A stretch of DNA of 7,023 nt from Hyphomicrobiales bacterium (GCA_015487515.1 WFPQ01000072.1:1-7023), one strand, 5' to 3'; positions 1-6,510 are shown, counted from the stretch's first letter. The notes: a model not told the origin generated them from the letters alone. Made by a program: numbers and translations.

Positions 1-13
1 ACGTCTTGTTTGA

Positions 14-26
14 AAGCCTTAGGCTT
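14..26. repeat. 13-base near-perfect dyad upstream of the TerB-like gene
   Basis: AAGCCT (14-19) and AGGCTT (21-26) are exact inverted copies around a single T. The site lies about 86 bases before the ATG of the TerB-like gene. It could be part of an operator or the end of a preceding gene's terminator, but no T-run follows and the left context is cut off by the window edge. Structure seen; role unknown. Confidence 0.3.
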
Positions 27-111
27 ATTGTTGCGCAGAACCTTGTTATTGCAAGCCGGCTGCCATATCTGTTGGCATGCACCCGCCATATTGGTGATTT
101 GGAGAAGTGAC

Positions 112-516
112 ATGATTTTATCCGTTCAGGATGGCCTGGTTTACCTGATGGTTGTGACCGCAGCAGCAGACAGGGCGCTAAGCGACGAGGAATTGACCCG
201 GATGAGCATGCTGGTGGAAAGGTTGCCAATTTTCAGGGACTACAACAGGGACAGGCTGCCTGCGGTGGCGGCGGAATGTACCGATCTCTTGTCCGGCATC
301 GGCATTGAAGGAGTGCTTGAACTGGTCATTTCAAAACTTCCCGAACACCTGCATGATACGGCCTACGCCCTGGCGGTGGAGATCGCCGCGGCCGACCTTG
401 ATGTCAAGCAGGAGGAACTGCGCTGGCTCGAAATGGTCCGCGATGCCCTTGACATTGACCGTCTTACCACCGCGGCAATCGAGGTGGCGGCGCGGGCCCG
501 TTTGCGCAAGGCCTGA
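112..516 (+). CDS. TerB-like (tellurite resistance TerB family) protein
   Basis: A 134-residue, mostly helical, soluble protein with no signal peptide or membrane segment. It resembles the TerB/TerB-like fold: an acidic helix-loop-helix near the N-terminus (AAADRALSDEE, residues 17-27) is echoed in the second half (AAADLDVKQEE, residues 92-102). This gives the internal pseudo-repeat typical of TerB-like domains, in which conserved Asp/Glu residues are thought to bind metal. The ATG at 112 is preferred over the in-frame codon at 10 because GGAGAAG at 101-107 lies just upstream and the extra N-terminal residues look like translated non-coding DNA. No other ter genes (terZ, terD, terC) are next to it, so an actual role in tellurite resistance is not supported. 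Stand-alone TerB-like proteins are widespread in alphaproteobacteria and mostly of unknown function. The family is fairly sure; the function is unknown. Confidence 0.8.
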   Translation: MILSVQDGLVYLMVVTAAADRALSDEELTRMSMLVERLPIFRDYNRDRLPAVAAECTDLLSGIGIEGVLELVISKLPEHLHDTAYALAVEIAAADLDVKQEELRWLEMVRDALDIDRLTTAAIEVAARARLRKA

Positions 517-655
517 ATGACCTGCTCTCGCCATGGCTCTTTCCGGCTGTTTTGCCGGCCGTATTCCCGATCACGTCCTGGCGATATCTGGTTACCGGTT
601 TTTGAATGGTATCCGGCTGACTTTGGGTATAGAGCATGAATGGCTGGCGGGTTGT

Positions 656-667
656 CCTGCCGGCAGG
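656..667. repeat. 12-base perfect palindrome upstream of the hydroxylase gene
   Basis: CCTGCCGGCAGG is its own reverse complement and is followed by a T-rich stretch (about 681-700) that leads into the ribosome binding site of the sterol desaturase family gene. It sits in the 201-base gap between the two plus-strand genes. It may be an operator half-site pair or a weak stem; stem plus T-rich tail is also loosely terminator-like, although the U-tract is broken by other bases and does not directly follow the stem. Function not decidable from sequence. Confidence 0.3.
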
Positions 668-717
668 GCTGCAGATGCCGCTTTTGATTTTTTACATTTT
701 GCATGAAGGAAAATGAA

Positions 718-1569
718 ATGGAATTCTTTGGTTTGAGTGAGGGCACGTTCCGCTTTTTGCTGTTTGTCTCCATATTCCTGACAATGTCCATTGCAGAGGC
801 CATGATGCCGCGCCGCCGCCGCCGTTTCAGCCGGGCCAGGCGCTGGACGACCAATCTTGGCATCATGCTTTCCGATTATGTCCTGGTGGTTGCCGTCACT
901 TTCATTGTTCCCGTAACGGCGCTCATTACCGCCCTCTGGGCCGAGGCAAATGGCTGGGGCCTGCTGAATTTCCTTGAAATGCCGGTCTGGCTGGAATGGC
1001 TGATTGCAATCCTGGTGCTTGATCTGGTCATCTGGGCCCAGCACCTTGTCACCCATAAGGTTCCCCTGTTGTGGCGTTTTCACCGGGTTCACCATTCCGA
1101 CCTGGAAATGGATGCATCGACCGCGATCCGTTTTCATCCGGTAGAAATAGTCTTTTCGATTTTTGTAAAGTCTGCCGCGGTTTTGCTGCTGGGCCCGGCA
1201 GCAGCGGCCGTGGTTGTTTTCGAGGCACTGGTAAACGGCTCCGCCCTGTTCAACCATGCCAATTTCAAATTGCCGAAAATGCTTGATGCCATAGTCAGAA
1301 AGATTTTTGTCACCCCGGACATGCATCGGGTCCACCATTCTGTGCATCCCCATGAAACCGACAGCAATTACGGGTTTTTCCTTTCCATCTGGGATCAACT
1401 GTTCGGCACCTATATTTCCCAGCCCAGGGATGGGCACGAGCAGATGGCGGTTGGTTTGAATAAATGGCGGGACGAATCGCCAACCCGCTGGACCTGGACG
1501 ATCTTGCTGCCCTTTCATGAACCGGAATCAACGGGCAGTCCCGGTAAAAAAACCCCGCCCGGTCAATAA
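718..1569 (+). CDS. Sterol desaturase / fatty acid hydroxylase superfamily membrane protein
   Basis: A 283-residue integral membrane enzyme of the di-iron sterol desaturase/fatty acid hydroxylase superfamily, expected to use O2 to hydroxylate or desaturate a lipid in the inner membrane. The histidine clusters that hold the two irons are all visible: HLVTH (109-113), HRVHH (122-126), an isolated His in FNHANF (180), and HRVHH again (203-207), followed by H210 and H212. Hydrophobic segments lie near residues 11-28, 50-74, 92-107 and 142-172. A basic patch (PRRRRRFSRARR, 31-42) probably faces the cytoplasm. The ATG at 718 is chosen because AAGGA (706-710) is correctly spaced for it, whereas the in-frame ATG at 703 would overlap that signal; the alternative adds five residues. 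The 3' end overlaps the convergent binding-protein gene by 7 bases. The substrate (sterol, hopanoid, fatty acid, carotenoid or ornithine lipid) cannot be read from the sequence. Confidence 0.9.
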   Translation: MEFFGLSEGTFRFLLFVSIFLTMSIAEAMMPRRRRRFSRARRWTTNLGIMLSDYVLVVAVTFIVPVTALITALWAEANGWGLLNFLEMPVWLEWLIAILVLDLVIWAQHLVTHKVPLLWRFHRVHHSDLEMDASTAIRFHPVEIVFSIFVKSAAVLLLGPAAAAVVVFEALVNGSALFNHANFKLPKMLDAIVRKIFVTPDMHRVHHSVHPHETDSNYGFFLSIWDQLFGTYISQPRDGHEQMAVGLNKWRDESPTRWTWTILLPFHEPESTGSPGKKTPPGQ

Positions 1570-2399
1570 AAGCCAATGGGAAACCAGCGCAGGTACAGTT
1601 CGTCCATTGTTCCATTTCGCTTAAGGCGGGCCATGGCATAGTTTATTGCCCGTCTTATCTTGTCCTGCCCCGGGGGCAGGGCAATGGCCAGCCCCTGGCC
1701 GAACAGGGCAGGGTTGAAATAGGCCTTTCCGGCGAATTCGCAGCAATTGCTGTTCTGCCTCATCCAGATCGAGGCCCGCAATCCGTCGCCGAAGAAGGCA
1801 TAAACCTCGTTGTTTTTCAAAGCCTCAAGTGCCATGAATTCGTCTTCATAGGTAACGGCCTCGGCCCCGGGCAGATAGCGGCGCACAAATTCAAGGTGGG
1901 CCGACCCGGCCCTGACCCCGATGGCTTTTCCCTTCAATAGCTCCACGTCAAACCCTTCGGCCTTTTCCCTGCCGGTTACAAAACGTCCTGGCAGCATCAT
2001 GTAAATTTGTGAAAAATCGAAGCGGTCGCCATTTTCCGGGCTTATTGCCAGCCCCGCTATCAGGGCATCACCCTGAAAATCCTCCAGGGCGTCCCTTGCC
2101 TGTTCCCATGGCCAGACCTGCATGGTGCATACTATCTCCAGATTGTCACAAATAGCATTGGCCAGGTCGATATTGAACCCGATCAGCCTGCCCGATGCGT
2201 CCTTGTAGTTGAAGGGCGGATAATCGGCGGTGGTCAGGAACCTGATTGTGGCAATGCCGCTCAGATCCGGCACCTGCTCCCTGGCGCTGGGATCAAAGTT
2301 ATTGGGGATGACCTGCCCACCGGCGATGGTGGAAAAGGCCAGCACGATAATGAGTGCCAGCCCGGCAGCAGGTGTTTTCATGGTGGCAACAAGATTCAT
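1563..2399 (-). CDS. Family 3 extracellular solute-binding protein (amino-acid ABC transporter type), orphan
   Basis: A 278-residue secreted protein of the SBP_bac_3 family, which captures small polar solutes in the periplasm. Residues 1-28 form a signal peptide: K8, then a hydrophobic core (about 11-26) ending near AGG, with no lipobox Cys. The mature part has the family hallmarks: DYPPFNYKDASGRLIGFNID (59-78), the DFS block (128-130), the second-lobe entry GVRAGSAHLEF (161-171), FFGDGL (202-207) and a final NGTMDELYLRWF (262-273). Cysteines at 84 and 91 could form a disulfide; C219 and C220 are adjacent. The Arg that normally binds the ligand carboxylate just before the DFS block appears to be Asn (PEN, 121-123), so the ligand may not be an ordinary amino acid. 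The ATG at 2399 is chosen for a weak GAG upstream and a sensible leader; a TTG at 2429 and an ATG at 2381 are alternatives. No permease or ATPase gene is adjacent. Confidence 0.85.
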   Translation of the reverse strand: MNLVATMKTPAAGLALIIVLAFSTIAGGQVIPNNFDPSAREQVPDLSGIATIRFLTTADYPPFNYKDASGRLIGFNIDLANAICDNLEIVCTMQVWPWEQARDALEDFQGDALIAGLAISPENGDRFDFSQIYMMLPGRFVTGREKAEGFDVELLKGKAIGVRAGSAHLEFVRRYLPGAEAVTYEDEFMALEALKNNEVYAFFGDGLRASIWMRQNSNCCEFAGKAYFNPALFGQGLAIALPPGQDKIRRAINYAMARLKRNGTMDELYLRWFPIGFY

Positions 2400-2547
2400 T
2401 TCAACTCTGATTTCTTTTAAGGCTTTCAAGATTCACTTTGGTCAGGTTGGCAATGCCGTTTTGATTTGCTGTTAAAATTCGAAGTCACCTGAAAATTGAG
2501 CGGTTGAAAAACTATGCCCGCTAAACGAAGGATGATACAAGGGCGGA

Positions 2548-2553
2548 TATAAT
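2548..2553 (+). promoter_or_regulatory. Candidate -10 element for the glycosyltransferase gene
   Basis: A consensus TATAAT occurs in the divergent gap, 31 bases before the TTG start at 2585, which would place transcription initiation near 2560 and give a short leader. No good -35 hexamer is found 16-18 bases upstream (ACGAAG at 2525 is poor), and TTGAAA at 2504 is too far away. The assignment therefore rests on the -10 match and position only. Confidence 0.35.
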
Positions 2554-2584
2554 TTTAAAGCATGTTCAACTGTTCAGGTATGAA

Positions 2585-4417
2585 TTGCCGGTAATGTCCC
2601 CCATTGATTTGACAAGATCTGTACTTGGCAGTGCCTGCAACAGCGACAGGCAGGCCCGGGCCCTGCTGGAGCAGGCCCTGCTGGCCGAAACCGAGCCCCT
2701 GTTGTATTTTTCCATTCATCTTGATATCGACGAGGCGGTGATTTATCAGCGTGCGGCAGGCTGGTGCGGGCTGGCCTTCAGCAAGACCATTCCCTCCCAG
2801 GTGCCTGCAAGGCCGGCAATTTCCCGTATTGATGCAATAGCATTCGTCAAGACCATAAGGGCAAGATTGTTTGACCGGGACATTTTGTTCACTTCGGCCG
2901 GGTTCAGTGATATTTTGCGGATTCGCGAGCAACTGGCCCTGCAGCCTGACCTTTGCAACCGCATCTGCCTTGTGCCGCCAAGGGCCGTTCGGGTTGGCCT
3001 GGCCGACCGTTGCGCCCCGCTTCTGCTGGAACACGCCCGCACCCGCCTTGCCCGCCGGTGGCCCTATGCCAGCGCCCACCTTGAACTGTCCCTGGTCTCC
3101 AGAATCATATTCGTGATCTGTCTGTTGGCAGTGATTTTCCTTGCGGCCCTTGCTCCCCTGCTGCTGCATCCCGTCCTGGTGCCGTTCCTGGCCTTCGTCA
3201 TTCTTGTACCGGCCCTGTTTCGCCTGGTGGCTGCCCTTTCCTCTACGGCCGCAGACAAGGATCCCGTTATGATTCCCCTGCCTGACCAGGACCTGCCTCA
3301 CTATACGGTTCTCATTCCCCTAAAGGACGAGGCTCACATGGTCGCCCAGCTGGTTGGCGCCATGAACCGCCTTGATTACCCCGGGGAGAAGCTGGATATA
3401 AAATTCGTGGTGGAATCAAAAAGTCGTCGCACCCTGGAAAAAGTCGCCGAACATCTCGACAATTCCGCGTTCGAACTTATCATAGTTCCCCAGCAGGAGC
3501 CCTATACCAAGCCCAAGGCGCTCAACTATGCGCTGCCCCTGGCCCGGGGTGAACTGATCGTCATATACGATGCCGAGGACATTCCCGAGCCCGACCAGTT
3601 GCGAAAGGCTGCCGCCCGGTTTTACGAGGATCCCGGCCTTGATTGTCTCCAGGCCGAACTGGTGATCGAAAACAGCAGTGAAAACTGGCTTTCTGCCTTG
3701 TTTTGTGCCGAATATGCCGGCCTGTTCGGCCTGGTTCTGCCAGCCCTGTCGCGCTGGAACATGCCCCTGCCGCTCGGGGGGACATCCAATCATTTCCGCC
3801 TCAAGTCCCTGCGCGAGGTCGGGGGCTGGGATGCCTTCAATGTCACGGAGGATGCCGACCTTGGCATCAGGCTGAGCCGCCTGCGCTATCGCACCGGCAC
3901 CTTTTCCTCTCGCACCTTCGAGGAGGCACCCATTACCTACGGAAGCTGGATAGCCCAGCGCACCAGGTGGATGAAGGGATGGATGCAGACATTCATAGTG
4001 CACAACCGCTATCCCTTGAAGTTCCTGCATGACATAGGGTGGAAAAACTTTCTGGTTTTCCAGGCTTTTGTTGGCGGCATGATAATAAGCGCACCCCTTC
4101 ATACCCTGTTTGCCATGATGCTGGCATTCAGGTTCTTTGCCGGACAGGGGCTTGGTCTTGCCCCCGTCGGACCGTGGAGCGCCATGCTTTTGACCATCCT
4201 GCTGGTTGGCTATGGTGCCGCCATCATTGTTTCTACCCTTGGTCTTAAAAGGCTGGGCATGCTCAGGCTGGCCCCGTATCAGTTGCTGTTTCCTTTCTAT
4301 TGGGTCCTGAATTCAGTTGCCGCTGTCCTGGCCATGTATGAATTGTTTGCCCGGCCCTATTTCTGGGCCAAGACCCGCCACGGCATGACCAGGCTTGCCC
4401 GCGGCACTAACCTTTAA
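2585..4417 (+). CDS. Multi-pass membrane glycosyltransferase, family 2 (processive, cellulose-synthase-like)
   Basis: A 610-residue inner-membrane GT2 enzyme, expected to transfer sugar from a nucleotide-sugar donor into a surface or exported polysaccharide or glycolipid. An N-terminal soluble region (1-165), not identified, precedes two transmembrane segments (about 174-194 and 196-217). The catalytic domain follows (about 238-470): YTVLIPLKDEA (240-250), KPKALNYAL (309-317), DAED (329-332) for metal and nucleotide binding, GGTSNHF (398-404), the TED catalytic base motif (421-423) and QRTRW (458-462) of processive GT2 enzymes. Three or so C-terminal membrane segments lie near 489-515, 530-552 and 566-588. 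The usual first Asp region reads VVESKS (275-280) and lacks the customary DD. The TTG at 2585 is taken because AGG (2576-2578) fits it; an ATG at 2594 is a close alternative. It stands alone, with no other polysaccharide genes visible, so the product is unknown. Confidence 0.88.
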   Translation: MPVMSPIDLTRSVLGSACNSDRQARALLEQALLAETEPLLYFSIHLDIDEAVIYQRAAGWCGLAFSKTIPSQVPARPAISRIDAIAFVKTIRARLFDRDILFTSAGFSDILRIREQLALQPDLCNRICLVPPRAVRVGLADRCAPLLLEHARTRLARRWPYASAHLELSLVSRIIFVICLLAVIFLAALAPLLLHPVLVPFLAFVILVPALFRLVAALSSTAADKDPVMIPLPDQDLPHYTVLIPLKDEAHMVAQLVGAMNRLDYPGEKLDIKFVVESKSRRTLEKVAEHLDNSAFELIIVPQQEPYTKPKALNYALPLARGELIVIYDAEDIPEPDQLRKAAARFYEDPGLDCLQAELVIENSSENWLSALFCAEYAGLFGLVLPALSRWNMPLPLGGTSNHFRLKSLREVGGWDAFNVTEDADLGIRLSRLRYRTGTFSSRTFEEAPITYGSWIAQRTRWMKGWMQTFIVHNRYPLKFLHDIGWKNFLVFQAFVGGMIISAPLHTLFAMMLAFRFFAGQGLGLAPVGPWSAMLLTILLVGYGAAIIVSTLGLKRLGMLRLAPYQLLFPFYWVLNSVAAVLAMYELFARPYFWAKTRHGMTRLARGTNL

Positions 4418-4448
4418 ACGGCCACTCCCATATATTTTCTATGCTTGT

Positions 4449-4492
4449 CCTCTTTATTGAAGGGCTGGGGTTTCATGTTTTGAATAAAGAGG
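4449..4492 (+). terminator. Inverted repeat after the glycosyltransferase gene, possible terminator
   Basis: CCTCTTTATT (4449-4458) and AATAAAGAGG (4483-4492) are exact inverted copies around a 24-base loop, starting 32 bases after the glycosyltransferase stop codon. The location suits transcript 3'-end formation or protection, but the stem is AT-rich, the loop is long and no T-run follows on the plus strand. A classical Rho-independent terminator is therefore not well supported. Confidence 0.35.
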
Positions 4493-4816
4493 GCTGAAAT
4501 CTTGTCCAAACCGGAAGTCCGCCTGAAATAGCGGCAAAAATGGCCCTGAAGTGGTCTGCAAGAGACATGATATGACGATATTGCATGATGTCAGCGTGCA
4601 GGTGCAACCCCATTGCCCCCTTGTTTGTGATGCTTGATTGTTTGCATAACAGGTTGTTTTTATGGTTCTTTTCAAATCATGTCCTTTGGATGCGCCTGTT
4701 GTTGCGCAGGAATCGGACAGATTTTTTGCCTGCACCGGTAATCCGCCTTGGCAAGCGGTCGACTTTATGCAAACCTGTGGGTACCGCAAAAAGGCTCGGA
4801 CCTGCCACACCTGTCT

Positions 4817-4849
4817 CCCGAAACGTTTTGGATTCCAAAACGTTTTGGA
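4817..4849. promoter_or_regulatory. Paired LacI-family-type operators in front of aglE
   Basis: The second site, TCCAAAACGTTTTGGA (4834-4849), is a perfect 16-base palindrome with the central CG typical of LacI-family operators. The first (4817-4832) is a degenerate dyad around CG at 4824/4825 that matches its mirror at 6 of 8 positions. The two centres are 17 bases apart, and the sequence AAACGTTTTGGAT occurs twice (4821-4833 and 4838-4850). The right site covers the -35 region and spacer of the candidate promoter at 4854-4862, so a bound repressor would block it. Alpha-glucoside operons in alphaproteobacteria are commonly controlled by a LacI-family regulator (AglR). Assignment to AglR is inference, since no regulator gene lies in the window. 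Confidence 0.75.
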
Positions 4850-4853
4850 TTTT

Positions 4854-4862
4854 TGATATGAT
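4854..4862 (+). promoter_or_regulatory. Extended -10 promoter element for the agl operon
   Basis: TGATATGAT matches the extended -10 pattern TGnTATAAT with one mismatch. It lies 5 bases downstream of the palindromic operator. The hexamer 17 bases upstream (TCCAAA, 4834-4839) is a poor -35 and is part of the operator; extended -10 promoters tolerate this. Initiation would fall near 4869, giving a leader of about 146 bases before the aglE ATG. Confidence 0.5.
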
Positions 4863-4902
4863 GGCGGCGCCACCCTGATTCTGTGGCTTGCCATCTGATC
4901 GC

Positions 4903-4947
4903 GGCCGCCATTCTGTCTGGCGGTCTGATCGTGTGCCGGTCACCGGC
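4903..4947 (+). other. Small dyads in the predicted aglE leader
   Basis: CCGCCA (4905-4910) pairs with TGGCGG (4918-4923) around a 7-base loop and can be extended by two pairs, one of them G-U. Directly after it, GCCGGT (4935-4940) and ACCGGC (4942-4947) are inverted copies around one base. Both fall between the candidate promoter and the aglE ribosome binding site. They may fold in the mRNA leader or be further protein sites. No known riboswitch is recognised. Confidence 0.35.
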
Positions 4948-5001
4948 CTGTGGTTTAACGAGTGCCGGCAGCAGATATTGTTTGCCGACCATGTGCTTAA
5001 T

Positions 5002-5008
5002 GGGAGGA
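5002..5008 (+). promoter_or_regulatory. aglE: Strong ribosome binding site fixing the aglE start
   Basis: GGGAGGA lies six bases upstream of the ATG at 5015. It supports this start over the in-frame upstream codon at 4883, whose extra 44 residues would precede a complete signal peptide. Confidence 0.85.
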
Positions 5009-5014
5009 ATTGAT

Positions 5015-6310
5015 ATGCACAGTAAATTATTGGCGGGAATATCCGCTGCAGCTATGGTTCTGGCTTCGATGGGCGGGGCCAATGCCATGTCCAACCTTTC
5101 CGGTCAGACCCTTTCCATATTTGGCCCCTGGCTCACTGCCGACCAGGAGAATTTTGAACAGGTTCTCAAGCTGTTTGAAGAAAAAACCGGTGCTGTTGTC
5201 GAATATGCCGGCTCTGACAGTTTTGAACAGCAGATCGTCATTGATACCCAGGCGGGCTCCCCTCCTAACATTGCGGTATTTCCCCAGCCCGGTCTTGCAG
5301 CCGACCTTGCGGCAAAGGGGCTTCTTACTCCCCTGGGCTCTGACGTGGCCGACATAGTTCTGAACAATTATGCGGCTGGCCAGTCCTGGGTTGACCTGTC
5401 CAGCTATCCGGACCAGAACGGCGAGACGCAGATGTTCGCATTTCCCTTCAAGGCCGACGTCAAGTCCCTGGTCTGGTATTCGCCTGATAACTTTGCCGAT
5501 GCCGGTTACGAGGTTCCCCAGACCATGGAAGAACTGATTGCGCTTACCGATCAGATCGTTGCCGATGGCGGCACTCCCTGGTGCATTGGTCTTGGTTCGG
5601 GCGGTGCAACGGGCTGGCCTGCGACCGACTGGGTAGAAGACCTGATGCTGCGCACCCAGCCCCCGGAAGTATATGACCAGTGGGTAACCAACGAAATTCC
5701 GTTCAACGATCCCCGTGTGGTTGCCGCCATTGAGGCTTTTGGTGCATTTGCCAAGAATGACGCTTATGTGGATGGCGGAGCGGCAGCCGTTGGAACCACC
5801 GATTTCCGTGACAGCCCCAAGGGTCTGTTCACGGTTCCGCCCAAATGCTACCTGCATCGCCAGGCTTCGTTCATTCCTGCCTTCTTCCCCGAAGGCACCG
5901 AGCTTGGAACCGATGCCGACTTCTTCTATTTCCCGCCCTACGAGGAAAAAGATCTGGGCCGTCCGGTTCTTGGCGGTGGTACTTTGTTTGCCATCACCGA
6001 CGACAGCGAAGCTGCCCAGGCCTTTATCCGTTTCCTTGGCGAAGCCGAAACCCAGGAAGTATGGATGGGGCTTGAAGGTTTCCTTACACCCCATACAGGT
6101 GTCGATCCGGCAAAATATGCCAATGATACCCTTCGCAGCCTCGGCCAGATACTGGCTTCTGCCACCACGTTCCGTTTCGATGGTTCTGACCTGATGCCCG
6201 GAGCCATAGGTGCCGGCACTTTCTGGACCGGAATGGTCGATTATGTTTCCGGTGCAGACGCCCAGTCCGTGGCCGATGCCATCCAGGAAAGCTGGGACGC
6301 CATCAAGTAA
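5015..6310 (+). CDS. aglE: Alpha-glucoside ABC transporter, periplasmic substrate-binding protein AglE
   Basis: A 431-residue family 1 extracellular solute-binding protein that delivers alpha-glucosides (in characterised relatives sucrose, maltose and trehalose) to the AglF/AglG permease. A clear Sec signal peptide runs from residues 1 to 24, with a hydrophobic core and ANA before the likely cut. The mature part shows features I associate with AglE: FPQPGLAADLAAKGLLTPL (89-107), FPFKADVKSLVWYSP (143-157), CIGLGSGGATGWPATDW (190-206) and the aromatic-rich carboxyl half (YFPPYEEKD, 305-313; GTFWTGMVDYV, 401-411). Aromatic residues such as W201 and W206 are plausible sugar-stacking positions. 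C190 and C278 are the only cysteines and could pair in the periplasm. It is the first gene of the operon, behind the paired operators and a strong ribosome binding site, and is followed after 259 bases by aglF. The length is close to that expected for the family. Confidence 0.93.
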   Translation: MHSKLLAGISAAAMVLASMGGANAMSNLSGQTLSIFGPWLTADQENFEQVLKLFEEKTGAVVEYAGSDSFEQQIVIDTQAGSPPNIAVFPQPGLAADLAAKGLLTPLGSDVADIVLNNYAAGQSWVDLSSYPDQNGETQMFAFPFKADVKSLVWYSPDNFADAGYEVPQTMEELIALTDQIVADGGTPWCIGLGSGGATGWPATDWVEDLMLRTQPPEVYDQWVTNEIPFNDPRVVAAIEAFGAFAKNDAYVDGGAAAVGTTDFRDSPKGLFTVPPKCYLHRQASFIPAFFPEGTELGTDADFFYFPPYEEKDLGRPVLGGGTLFAITDDSEAAQAFIRFLGEAETQEVWMGLEGFLTPHTGVDPAKYANDTLRSLGQILASATTFRFDGSDLMPGAIGAGTFWTGMVDYVSGADAQSVADAIQESWDAIK

Positions 6311-6360
6311 GTCACATCAATGCCTGGTGTTTGACAGAATGGACATCAGGCAGCAAGAAT

Positions 6361-6389
6361 TGTTCCGGCGCATCAATTGCGCCGGAACA
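6361..6389 (+). terminator. Perfect 12-bp stem-loop after aglE (attenuating or mRNA-protecting hairpin)
   Basis: TGTTCCGGCGCA (6361-6372) and TGCGCCGGAACA (6378-6389) are exact inverted copies around a 5-base loop (TCAAT), 50 bases after the aglE stop. The stem is GC-rich and should be very stable. The sequence after it (TCCCTG) has no T-run, so it is not a textbook Rho-independent terminator. In binding-protein transport operons a hairpin at this place often protects the upstream mRNA or causes partial termination, so that binding protein exceeds permease. That role is inferred here. Confidence 0.75.
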
Positions 6390-6435
6390 TCCCTGTCCGG
6401 GCTCTGGCTGTTCCTGCTGGAATTTGTAAAAGGCT

Positions 6436-6486
6436 CGGCCGAACGCTGCGGGGGTCCGTTGCACAGGGTCCTTAGGGGTTCGGCCG
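6436..6486 (+). repeat. 9-bp inverted repeat with a long loop in the aglE-aglF gap
   Basis: CGGCCGAAC (6436-6444) and GTTCGGCCG (6478-6486) are exact inverted copies separated by 33 bases containing several G-runs. It follows the 12-bp hairpin and could form a second stem-loop in the intercistronic RNA. Role unknown; it could also reflect two copies of a protein site. Confidence 0.5.
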
Positions 6487-6510
6487 CATTCCCGGACTGG
6501 CTGCACGGGA

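Larger units (their letters stand above)
4418..5014. other. 597-base gene-free region between the glycosyltransferase and aglE
   Basis: No convincing gene is present: the open frames here lack family resemblance and good start signals. The first 400 bases are poorer in GC than the surrounding genes. From left to right the region holds a 10-bp inverted repeat just after the glycosyltransferase (4449-4492), a stretch of about 325 bases without clear signals, the paired agl operators (4817-4849), an extended -10 element (4854-4862), and a leader with two small dyads (4903-4925 and 4935-4947) and a repeated TCTGATCG (4894-4901 and 4924-4931). A small RNA in the silent part (4493-4816) cannot be ruled out by eye. 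Confidence 0.6.

Noticed and set aside
543..558. Terminator after the TerB-like gene (CCGGC, loop TGTTTT, GCCGG)
   Set aside because: The stem is only 5 bp and no T-run follows.
592..1518. Long open frame on the minus strand (308 codons)
   Set aside because: It lies opposite the hydroxylase gene, whose histidine motifs are clear. Its translation is low-complexity, rich in Gln, Gly and His, with no family resemblance.
2555..3301. Minus-strand open frame opposite the glycosyltransferase start
   Set aside because: Composition (Gln/Gly-rich) is typical of an antisense shadow; the plus-strand protein continues smoothly through this region into a recognisable GT2 domain.
4564..4592. Imperfect dyad GACAT...ATGTC
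   Set aside because: Only 5 outer base pairs and 4 inner ones with unequal spacing; expected by chance in an AT-rich gap.
4585..4878. 97-codon open frame in the gap before aglE
   Set aside because: It runs through the operators and the candidate promoter, has no good ribosome binding site and its translation resembles nothing.
4883..5014. N-terminal extension of aglE to 4883
   Set aside because: The 44 added residues precede a complete signal peptide, and a strong GGGAGGA sits before the ATG at 5015.
5027..6094. Minus-strand open frame of 355 codons
   Set aside because: It is antisense to aglE, which is unambiguous.
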